This document shows positions 1 through 5,894 of a DNA stretch of 6,345 bases, piece by piece. This DNA is from Bacteroidales bacterium. GTDB lineage: Bacteria; Bacteroidota; Bacteroidia; Bacteroidales; Azobacteroidaceae. The stretch's first letter is position 1; the number at the start of each line of letters is the position of its first letter. A model generated the notes under the pieces. It ran no database searches, had not been told where the DNA came from, and saw only the letters and a list, made by a program, of their open reading frames with translations. The stretch lies in the NCBI GenBank assembly GCA_020860885.1, contig JAJBTS010000339.1:1-6345 (forward strand). Reading direction: 5' to 3'. A program made the translations under genes and the position numbers.

Positions 1-405
1 CCGGACCCTTATGAATATATAAACTAGCTGTCCAACTTTTGGGGGGCACGTCAAAAAGGGGCAGAGTGTGAACCTTCTTTTAATTCTTCTTTTAAAAATA
101 CATTAGATGATTATCTTTGCTATATTGAAAAGATATACCATCAGTTACGACACGATAAGGAGTACATCCGGCAACTACGCAAGTTCCATTTGTTTGTAGA
201 TATCCAGTTATCGCTCGAAAAAGCATACAAAGAACATTGGACCAGCGAACGCTATTGGAAGAAGTATCGCAATGCAGATTTAGAGAAGATTGACTGGAAA
301 GATATTTTTAATAATATGCTGAACAGGAAAGCCCATAAAGTATGGCTGATGCGGGATGCTTCCAATTACGACGCCCGGAGTGGACAAAGATACGTAGTGG
401 TTTAA
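1..405 (+). pseudogene. C-terminal remnant of an unrecognised protein
   Basis: The frame ending in TAA at 403-405 is open back to a TAG at 25-27, and the eight codons before that TAG also read like protein (P-D-P-Y-E-Y-I-N). No ATG occurs in frame until 316. The only earlier start is a TTG at 190, which would give 71 residues, but codons from about 100 to 190 already look coding (a charged, aromatic, helical stretch such as DDYLCYIEKIYHQLRHDKEY). The real frame therefore extends upstream of 190. The visible protein is hydrophilic and rich in Trp, Tyr, Lys and Asp, has no membrane segment or signal peptide, and ends in a basic tail with R-S-G-Q-R-Y-V-V-V. I do not recognise the family. The in-frame stop and missing start suggest a decayed or 5'-truncated gene. 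Alternatively, residues 1-8 end one gene and the rest is a separate fragment. It converges on the receptor operon and shows no functional link to it. Confidence 0.4.
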
Positions 406-470
406 AATTTTCGCACGTGCCATTTTTTTAAATGAGACCGCGATTTTAAAAAATGACACGTGCGAAAATT
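406..470. terminator. Long inverted repeat, probable bidirectional terminator
   Basis: Arms 406-432 and 444-470 are 27 nt each and pair with only two mismatches (420/456 and 429/447) around an 11-nt loop at 433-443. The outer 14 pairs, AATTTTCGCACGTG, are perfect, and the inner part is a T-rich/A-rich stem. The repeat starts one base after the plus-strand stop codon and lies 88 bp beyond the minus-strand stop at 559. The arms carry A/T tracts on both sides of a GC-containing core, so a hairpin could form in either transcript. That position and symmetry suit a shared terminator for converging genes. The terminator function is inferred. A protein-binding or dispersed intergenic repeat is also possible because the core contains the palindrome GCACGTGC (413-420). 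Confidence 0.65.
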
Positions 471-493
471 CTGGAACAGCTGTATGTTTATCC

Positions 494-564
494 TTTACTG
501 AATACGGTTTACTGTTAACTGTTCATTGTTTACTGATGACTGTTTAACTGGTGACTGTTCACTG
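494..564. repeat. Degenerate heptanucleotide tandem repeat, consensus TTNACTG
   Basis: About ten consecutive units share a 7-nt period and most end in ACTG: tttactg, aatacgg, tttactg, ttaactg, ttcattg, tttactg, atgactg, tttaactg (8 nt), gtgactg, ttcactg. On the minus strand the consensus is CAGTNAA. The last unit (558-564) contains the TGA stop (559-561) and last codon (CAG, Gln354) of the DUF4249 gene, so the array runs from the end of that coding sequence into the intergenic region. The units are imperfect, which suggests an old array rather than a currently expanding one. No function is evident. It could be part of the 3' untranslated region of the operon mRNA. Confidence 0.7.
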
Positions 565-1623
565 CATGAGGTTTCTTTCGAATACAATATATTCCAATTC
601 GTTGATTGCACCGAATATACCCAGTCCACCTTCAATATTATTGTATACCTGAATAGGTTCGATCCGGTTTTCATTTAACTGAGATTGCTTTTGTAAAGAA
701 ACGAGATAATAATAAAAATCTTCGTTTATAGCCGTCAGACCTATTTTTAGCCTGTGTTTGGCAGATACAATCATGGGATTTTCCCCTTCATATAAGATTT
801 TATCGGTATAATCCTCTGTGTGCAGATTCAAAGTATATTCTCCGTCTTTGAACAGTTCGTCCGTAAAAACGGAATAACTGTTGAATTCCTGCGGATTCAG
901 GTTCAGGCCGTCGATAATCTCGAAAGAATTTGTGTAGCCGCTATTCAACAAAGGGTCATCGGTTAAGAAAGAAGGATTAGATACGATCCGTATATTGGAA
1001 TAACCGGGTTCCACATATTCCGGATCGTATTCATAAATATATTGATTATCGACATAGATCCGGTAATAATTGTCTTTATCTTTTTCATCCTGAATTCGAA
1101 TCAAAAGCCTTAAACGGGGATAAAACTCCATAGAACCGCCTCCTGAATTCTCTTTGAAATGAAGAGTATCCACCTGTAGAATAACAGGTTTCTGAGGAAC
1201 GATGGTTTTGGAGGTAATACTCCTCTCCTTATTACTTGCATGGATATTTATTTCATCTCCGGGCATAAATTTGTGTTTAAAGTACATAAGGCTGTCTTTC
1301 TCCGTATAATAAATTGCCGGATTCGAAAGGCCGCCTGCTTTAACAGATACATCCACATCTGTCAGGTAAACTGTCTTTTCGGGCAACCAGAAAAAATAGG
1401 TTGGATCCAACACATATTTCCGGGCCGTATTCTTATCAAAGAAAGAATAACTGTTATTAAAAAACAGGAAATTAGAATCGCATTCCGCCTTAATAACAGC
1501 GTTCAATACCAATCGTTGTTTTATGGGATAATCATCTATTTCCAACTCAGAGACAAATAAATCATCGCAGGAAGAAAATACGAAAGGTAACCACAGGATA
1601 AAAAAGAATATTAATTTATTCAT
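559..1623 (-). CDS. DUF4249 family outer-membrane lipoprotein
   Basis: This 354-residue protein has a lipoprotein signal peptide: Lys3, a hydrophobic stretch from about residue 4 to 16, and a lipobox F-S-S-C with the lipidated Cys at position 19. The acidic residues after the Cys (C-D-D) resemble the lipoprotein export signal described for surface-exposed Bacteroidetes lipoproteins, so display on the cell surface is plausible. The early V-L-N-A-V-I strand, the beta-rich body and the C-terminal G-G-L-G-I-F-G-A motif match what I know of DUF4249 proteins. These are regularly encoded immediately after STN-containing TonB-dependent receptors, and here the gap is 5 bp. Length is normal for the family and the gene looks intact. 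The ATG at 1621-1623 directly precedes the signal peptide. It probably works with the upstream receptor, as SusD does with SusC, but DUF4249 has no established biochemical role and no substrate can be named. Confidence 0.85.
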   Translation of the reverse strand: MNKLIFFFILWLPFVFSSCDDLFVSELEIDDYPIKQRLVLNAVIKAECDSNFLFFNNSYSFFDKNTARKYVLDPTYFFWLPEKTVYLTDVDVSVKAGGLSNPAIYYTEKDSLMYFKHKFMPGDEINIHASNKERSITSKTIVPQKPVILQVDTLHFKENSGGGSMEFYPRLRLLIRIQDEKDKDNYYRIYVDNQYIYEYDPEYVEPGYSNIRIVSNPSFLTDDPLLNSGYTNSFEIIDGLNLNPQEFNSYSVFTDELFKDGEYTLNLHTEDYTDKILYEGENPMIVSAKHRLKIGLTAINEDFYYYLVSLQKQSQLNENRIEPIQVYNNIEGGLGIFGAINELEYIVFERNLMQ

Positions 1624-1628
1624 GACAA

Positions 1629-3383
1629 TTAAAATTTATAGGTATAAGATACAGAAGGTAAAATAGGTAACAGACTCACCTGCTTCAGGACATTTACTCC
1701 TTTTTTCTCGCTGAATCCCGGATATATTAGATAAGGACAAGGCTGATTGTAAACATTATAGATGGTAAAATTCCAGATGCCCTGGCGTCCGCGTTCATCT
1801 TTCTTACGGTAATAATTCAAACTAATGTCAAGATGATGCGTAGGCGGTATCCGGTAATTATTTCTTTCTTCATACCTCTCAATCCATTCTTCCCGGTTAA
1901 AATTTGATACATTCCACCAATTAGGTATATTATCGTAATGTTCCGGTAAAAGAACAGGATAAGGCAACGACGGATATTCTTCCAAAGCCAACGTATACAT
2001 GTTTCCTGAAGAGAAGGACCACGCTGCAGAAATTTCAATCTTTTCATCCAACCTGTAGGTCGCATTTACCTTTATATCGTGCCGCCGGTCGTATTTGGCG
2101 GGATAAGTCTTTCCTCCGTTAATGGTAGGAAACTTACGGTTGTTCCACGCCAGGGTATAGCCGATCCATCCAGTTAATTTTCCGGTTGTTTTCTGTGCAA
2201 AGAATTCAATACCGTACGTATTACCTTTCCCGGCTTCCACCTGTTCGTACCAGGGTTTCGACCGGGCGCTCCACTCCGCTCCTTCCTTATATTCCAGCAT
2301 ATTATCCATCCACTTGTAAAAACCCTCGATAGAAAAGTTGTATCCTTCCCGGGTATCATAAAATCCGCCCAATGTAATCTGGCGTGCGTTCATAGGAGAA
2401 AGTGTAGGTGTGACAGGGACCCATAAGTCCGTAGGGAGCGACAGGATACTGGATGATAATAGATGGATGTACTGCCGCATTTCCGAATAAGAGGTTTTAA
2501 CAGCCAGTTTCTCACTGGCTTCATATCCCAGGGAAAGGCGGGGCTGAACCGACCAGTAATTTTTTTTATCTATGGAAAAAGAAGAAAAATGGATCCCGAT
2601 ATTTGTTTTCCAACGATCCGTCAGGGAAATTTCATCCTCCACATATAGGGATGTTTCATGCGCTTTCATGTTTTCCGATAAATAATCGTATCGTGTGTTG
2701 CTTACGGTATCTCCTTCCATTGTCTGGAATTGCCGGCTGGTCTGACCTTCCGGCTGAAAAGTATGAAAGATATATCCTGCACCGAAACGGATATGATGGT
2801 TATCATTCGGCAAATATTCAAAGTCGGCATTCGCAGACCAGTCTTTTATACCGGAATACTGCTCATTTTGAGATTGGTAATAAAAATCATCACTGCCCAC
2901 CGATCGGAATGTAGAATTCGTATTAAAATCGAAATGATACTTATTGTATGCCGCCGTTATATTTAAAAAAAGTTTCGGATTCCAGACATAATTCCACCTC
3001 AAAGAAGCAATCGTATTTCCCCATCCGTAATTGATTTTTTCGTTAAGGATGCTTCCTTCTTTCTCCTTGTAACGGCTTCCCATCTTATCCAACCCGTTGT
3101 AAATACTTAAATAGAGCCGACTCTTATCAGAAAATTTATGATTAAATTTCGCATTTATGTCATAAAAATAAATCGTAGGAATCACATCGTCTTTCATAAA
3201 ATAATCGGCGATCCGCAAAAAAGCATCTATATAAGTTCTGCGTGCGGAAATATTAAAAGAAGTTTTATCTTTTATTATAGGGCCTTCCACATTCAGATGA
3301 CTGGATATTAACCCGATACTTACATTACCGCTGTACTTCTGCATGTTTCCGTCTTTCAGGCGGATATCCACTACGGAAGACAA
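1629..3383 (-). CDS. TonB-dependent receptor, C-terminal part (end of plug and beta-barrel)
   Basis: These 584 residues correspond to positions 298-881 of the rebuilt receptor. They begin with the final plug strands (S-S-V-V-D-I-R-L-K-D-G) and then the outer-membrane beta-barrel, recognisable by alternating aromatic strands and the family-typical L-P-T-D-L-W-V-P-V-T with N-A-R-Q-I-T-L-G-G shortly after. The chain ends S-Y-T-Y-K-F, with the terminal Phe expected of a BAM-recognised barrel. The first codon here is TTG (3381-3383), which is simply Leu298 of the intact protein. There is no ATG, signal peptide or ribosome-binding site, so separate translation into a working barrel is very unlikely. 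No internal stops or further shifts are seen, so selection appears to have held until recently. Confidence 0.8.
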   Translation of the reverse strand: MSSVVDIRLKDGNMQKYSGNVSIGLISSHLNVEGPIIKDKTSFNISARRTYIDAFLRIADYFMKDDVIPTIYFYDINAKFNHKFSDKSRLYLSIYNGLDKMGSRYKEKEGSILNEKINYGWGNTIASLRWNYVWNPKLFLNITAAYNKYHFDFNTNSTFRSVGSDDFYYQSQNEQYSGIKDWSANADFEYLPNDNHHIRFGAGYIFHTFQPEGQTSRQFQTMEGDTVSNTRYDYLSENMKAHETSLYVEDEISLTDRWKTNIGIHFSSFSIDKKNYWSVQPRLSLGYEASEKLAVKTSYSEMRQYIHLLSSSILSLPTDLWVPVTPTLSPMNARQITLGGFYDTREGYNFSIEGFYKWMDNMLEYKEGAEWSARSKPWYEQVEAGKGNTYGIEFFAQKTTGKLTGWIGYTLAWNNRKFPTINGGKTYPAKYDRRHDIKVNATYRLDEKIEISAAWSFSSGNMYTLALEEYPSLPYPVLLPEHYDNIPNWWNVSNFNREEWIERYEERNNYRIPPTHHLDISLNYYRKKDERGRQGIWNFTIYNVYNQPCPYLIYPGFSEKKGVNVLKQVSLLPILPSVSYTYKF

Positions 3384-4273
3384 CCGCCCCCGAAACGTGC
3401 CGGGAAACTTCCTTTATATAAGGTCACTTTTTTTATGGCATCTCCGTTGAAGATAGAAAACAATCCGTATACATGATTGATATTATAAACATTGACTCCA
3501 TCTAATAAAGTCAGATTCTGATCCGGACCTCCTCCACGTACATACAACCCGGAAGTGCCCTCGACTCCTGCCTGTACTCCGGGTAATAATTGTAAAGTTT
3601 TTATCACATCCGCTTCCCCCATCAAAGCAGGTGTGTTCTTTATATCCGACATGGTTAATTCCATTACTCCTGAATTCGGAGAAAACGGTTTGTTCTGCCG
3701 TTCATCGATGATTACTTCGTTTAACCAATTCGAGACTTCCATTTGAACGGATAGAATGGTATCTTTCGTCAGATCAAAAACGATCGATTGATTTTGGTAT
3801 CCGACATACGAGATATGAAGCTCAACCTTTCCCTGAGGCAAAGTATGGGTAAAATACCCATAACTATTAGAAACAGTTCCTTTGCGTTTGTTGCTTTCCA
3901 TAATACTTGCTCCGATGAGTGTTTCTTTGGTCGCTTTATCGATTATATAACCGGAAATCGTGTATTTCACATTCTCCTGCGTTAATACGATATGGTCTCC
4001 TTTTATTTTCCATAAAATAGCCGTTCCCTCAAAAACAGAATCTAAAATAGAAGTTATGGATTGATTTTCAGCATGCACGGATCGTTTCTGTAAAAGATCC
4101 AGCCCGGAACCATAAACGAAAGAATAAGGAGTCTTTCTTTCCAGTTCAAGTATTATTTCTTTCAGGGAGCTTTCCCGCACCGAAAGGGAAAATCTCTTTT
4201 CTTCTTCCCGGGGGTATGCCCATAAAGTATTCAATAATAAGATTATTATTAATATAAGATATTTATTATACAT
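3371..4273 (-). CDS. TonB-dependent receptor, N-terminal part (signal peptide, STN, plug)
   Basis: This 300-residue frame starts at an ATG (4271-4273). It opens with a signal peptide, residues 1-19, a run of Leu/Ile ending L-W-A before Y-P-R-E-E. An STN domain follows at about 26-100 (F-S-L-S-V-R-E-S-S-L-K-E-I then S-F-V-Y). STN is the periplasmic domain by which FecA-like receptors contact FecR-like regulators. Residues 104-180 are a CarboxypepD-regulatory-like beta-sandwich (I-S-G-Y-I-I-D, G-A-S-I, S-Y-V-G-Y). L-N-E-V-I-I-D at 184-190 is a candidate TonB box. The plug begins near 205 and contains P-A-L-M-G-E-A-D-V, L-L-P-G-V, Y-V-R-G-G-G-P-D-Q-N and L-L-D-G-V. The last four residues, G-C-L-P, are out of frame and belong to no family sequence. 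If produced, this piece would be a soluble periplasmic fragment that keeps the STN domain but has no barrel. Confidence 0.8.
   Translation of the reverse strand: MYNKYLILIIILLLNTLWAYPREEEKRFSLSVRESSLKEIILELERKTPYSFVYGSGLDLLQKRSVHAENQSITSILDSVFEGTAILWKIKGDHIVLTQENVKYTISGYIIDKATKETLIGASIMESNKRKGTVSNSYGYFTHTLPQGKVELHISYVGYQNQSIVFDLTKDTILSVQMEVSNWLNEVIIDERQNKPFSPNSGVMELTMSDIKNTPALMGEADVIKTLQLLPGVQAGVEGTSGLYVRGGGPDQNLTLLDGVNVYNINHVYGLFSIFNGDAIKKVTLYKGSFPARFGGGCLP
3387..3391 (-). other. Frameshift site in the receptor gene (G5 run on the coding strand)
   Basis: The coding strand reads TTC GGG GGC GGT TGT. Restoring the conserved F-G-G-R-L-S-S-V needs one more base here, most simply G6 in place of G5 (TTC GGG GGG CGG TTG). 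The change is a one-base loss in a homopolymer, the commonest site for both replication slippage and sequencing indels. A -1 ribosomal slip in this run would also restore the frame, because the Gly codon GGC can re-pair as GGG. However, the heptamer is not a canonical slippery site and the preceding GGG would have to re-pair as CGG. Confidence 0.8.
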
Positions 4274-4301
4274 GTTGTAGTGTTTATAAAAAGAAATAAT
4301 A

Positions 4302-5240
4302 TCAATCCTCTTCTTGCGGATAAATTACATATTTATTTCCTTTTTTTGAATAAGTAAAATGATTGGTAAAACTCAATACATCCAATATTTCCTCTAAAGA
4401 TTTTTCTTTAGTGAAACGCGCTGTTAAATACAATTCCGACGAATCTCCATCGATCTCTATATTGGCATCGTAATTACGCTCCAATATTCTTACTATTTTC
4501 TCTAAGGATATATGATCAAATACCAATAAATTATCCTGCCATTGCCATACAGAAGAATGGCTCTCTTCTTTAACGGTAAGAGTTTCTTTTGATCTATCAT
4601 AAAAAGCACTTTGTCCGGGATTAATTATTTGTTGCTGGTTACCATAATGAATAGCAATGAGACCTTCCAATAAAGCGGTCTCCTGAATACTTTCATTCGC
4701 ATAAGATTGTACATTGAAACGGGTTCCTAAAACTTCTATAAAGAAATTATCCGTAAACACCCTGAAAGGTTTGTCTTCATCTTTCGTCACGTCAAAAAAC
4801 GCTTCCCCTGATAAACGGATCTCCCTGTCTTTCTTTGAAAAGCGCACCGGATAAGAAACAGAAGATAAAGCATTCAGTTTCACTACCGACTGATCCGGTA
4901 AAACAATCTCCTGTACTTCCCCATAACCCGTAGCAATAGTCACTGTACGTAAGAATGAATAATAGAATAAAGAGGAACTACCCAATCCTATTAATAGAAG
5001 TATGGATGCAGCTACCGCCCAACGTTTCCATCGGGTAGCTCTGGTATGTATTCTTTTTTGAACCAGCACATAGGTAGATGCAGCGGAATATTTTCCGGAG
5101 ATTAAAAGAGGCTGATTGTCCTGTTGCCTGAAACGGGCAAAATCATCTCCATTCAAATCTTCCTCAATTACTTTCTTCTCTTTTGCATCCAAAGATTTAA
5201 AAAGCAGGTATTTCTCTCTCGCCTTATCCTTGCTATTCAT
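4302..5240 (-). CDS. FecR-family anti-sigma factor, inner membrane
   Basis: This 312-residue single-pass membrane protein is the expected sensor-regulator between receptor and sigma factor. The cytoplasmic N-terminus (about 1-72) would bind the ECF sigma factor and ends in a basic stretch before the membrane. One membrane segment lies at about 75-97 (W-A-V-A-A-S-I-L-L-L-I-G-L-G). The periplasmic FecR domain spans about 102-200, with the family motifs L-P-D-Q-S-V-V-K-L-N, G-E-A-F-F-D-V and G-T-R-F-N-V. The C-terminal region, about 236-308, is a DUF4974 domain (F-D-H-I-S-L-E-K-I-V-R-I-L-E-R) with an STN-like fold, proposed to meet the receptor's STN domain. The ATG at 5238-5240 gives the normal family length and leaves an 11-bp gap after the upstream beta-barrel gene. 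All regions look intact. It probably both restrains and, when signalled, helps activate the sigma factor, as in FecR systems. Confidence 0.92.
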   Translation of the reverse strand: MNSKDKAREKYLLFKSLDAKEKKVIEEDLNGDDFARFRQQDNQPLLISGKYSAASTYVLVQKRIHTRATRWKRWAVAASILLLIGLGSSSLFYYSFLRTVTIATGYGEVQEIVLPDQSVVKLNALSSVSYPVRFSKKDREIRLSGEAFFDVTKDEDKPFRVFTDNFFIEVLGTRFNVQSYANESIQETALLEGLIAIHYGNQQQIINPGQSAFYDRSKETLTVKEESHSSVWQWQDNLLVFDHISLEKIVRILERNYDANIEIDGDSSELYLTARFTKEKSLEEILDVLSFTNHFTYSKKGNKYVIYPQEED

Positions 5241-5251
5241 TTCCCGAATAA

Positions 5252-5833
5252 TTAAAATAAATATGAAAACTTAACATCTATAGCAGGATAGACTCGGAAC
5301 TCCGACCAATACGGTTCGTAAGCCCCTCCAATTCCCAGATAAACCGTACAAACAAACTTATCGGATAAAAGATGTTGGCATCCTGCATGTACGTTTGTAA
5401 AAATAATATTATTTACGGGATCACCGTCTAAATCCGAAAAGAAATTACTGGAATTGTATCTGACCTGAGCCCCGAAAAAGCTACCTGTATTATTGGCGAG
5501 CGTCTTTCCTTTTTTATACCTCTTTTCCCGGTCCCAGTAATATTTACAATGAAGAGTCATATACAACGACGGATCGTCGAAATTAGGTTTGAAACGGAAA
5601 TGTTCACTATCCAACTGAAATCCGGGCCCGAATCCCAAACCCGATTCCAAAGTCAACTTTTCCGCAAGGGGCAACTCACAGGAAAGTCCCAATCCGCCTG
5701 TTCCTAAATCCAGACGGATAAGCCTCTCCAATGAGGTAATACTTACCATCTCTGAATTCTCATCCTGAGAGTGAACGGATAACGCAATGAGTAGTAATCC
5801 TAATAAAAAAACTTTCTTTTTAATTGTTTTCAT
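5252..5833 (-). CDS. Small outer-membrane beta-barrel protein
   Basis: From the ATG at 5831-5833 this is a 193-residue secreted protein. It starts M-K-T-I-K-K-K followed by a hydrophobic core and ends its signal peptide at about V-H-S-Q. The mature part is rich in amphipathic strands with Gly and aromatic residues (D-L-G-T-G-G-L-G-L-S, E-S-G-L-G-F-G-P-G-F, Y-L-G-I-G-G-A-Y). It finishes K-F-S-Y-L-F, whose terminal Phe fits assembly by the BAM complex. Its length suits an 8-10-strand barrel. A motif of basic residues, K-G-K, then N-N-T-G-S-F-F resembles small beta-barrel proteins common in Bacteroidales, but I cannot assign a named function. An in-frame ATG at 5854 would add seven polar residues, and a TTG at 5872 still more. 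The 5833 start gives the most normal signal peptide. The gene lies between sigma and FecR genes, 61 bp after the former, and is probably co-transcribed. It may be an accessory of the transport system or a regulated envelope protein. Confidence 0.75.
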   Translation of the reverse strand: MKTIKKKVFLLGLLLIALSVHSQDENSEMVSITSLERLIRLDLGTGGLGLSCELPLAEKLTLESGLGFGPGFQLDSEHFRFKPNFDDPSLYMTLHCKYYWDREKRYKKGKTLANNTGSFFGAQVRYNSSNFFSDLDGDPVNNIIFTNVHAGCQHLLSDKFVCTVYLGIGGAYEPYWSEFRVYPAIDVKFSYLF

Positions 5834-5894
5834 GATTTTTGAATTGTTGTTCATTAATAAAGAGGAACACAATCCAAAAGTCCCCTATCCTGTT

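Larger units (their letters stand above)
1629..4273 (-). pseudogene. TonB-dependent receptor gene, frameshifted
   Basis: Two abutting reading frames make up one outer-membrane TonB-dependent receptor. The upstream frame (ATG at 4273) runs through F294-G-G and then reads G-C-L-P and TAG (3371-3373). The downstream frame begins exactly where the family motif continues. Inserting one G into GGGGG at 3387-3391 gives F-P-A-R-F-G-G-R-L-S-S-V-V-D-I-R, the conserved plug sequence of this receptor class, and a continuous 881-residue protein. Domain order in the rebuilt protein is signal peptide, STN, carboxypeptidase-regulatory-like beta-sandwich, plug, 22-strand-type barrel. That order and length are normal, and there is no other damage, so any inactivation is recent or the base is a sequence error. 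As written, only a truncated periplasmic fragment would be made and no transporter. The gene lies 28 bp after the FecR gene and 5 bp before the DUF4249 gene. Confidence 0.85.

Noticed and set aside
1240..1560. Plus-strand open frame of 106 codons opposite the DUF4249 gene.
   Set aside because: It is antisense to a well-supported lipoprotein gene, has Cys/Ile-rich composition and no recognisable domain.
2550..2557. A run of eight A on the coding strand within the receptor barrel (GAT AAA AAA AAT), a potential slippage site.
   Set aside because: The frame is intact across it (D-K-K-N-Y-W), and Lys-Asn rich AT-biased genes produce such runs by chance.
2603..2966. Overlapping plus-strand open frames opposite the receptor barrel.
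   Set aside because: They are antisense to a conserved barrel sequence and their translations have low-complexity, non-protein-like composition.
3387..3391. Phase-variable poly-G tract as the main explanation of the receptor break.
   Set aside because: Five or six G is much shorter than typical phase-variable homopolymers, so an ordinary indel or sequencing error is more likely, although slippage is not excluded.
5870..5872. TTG as the start of the beta-barrel protein, giving 206 residues.
   Set aside because: It would put about 13 polar residues before a complete signal peptide that already begins at the ATG at 5833.
5834..5894. Possible internal promoter in the 61-bp gap before the beta-barrel gene (minus strand: TTTTG followed by TATTAATG).
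   Set aside because: It fits the Bacteroides -33 TTTG / -7 TAnnTTTG pattern only partly, and the 16-nt spacing is too short, so it is not supported.
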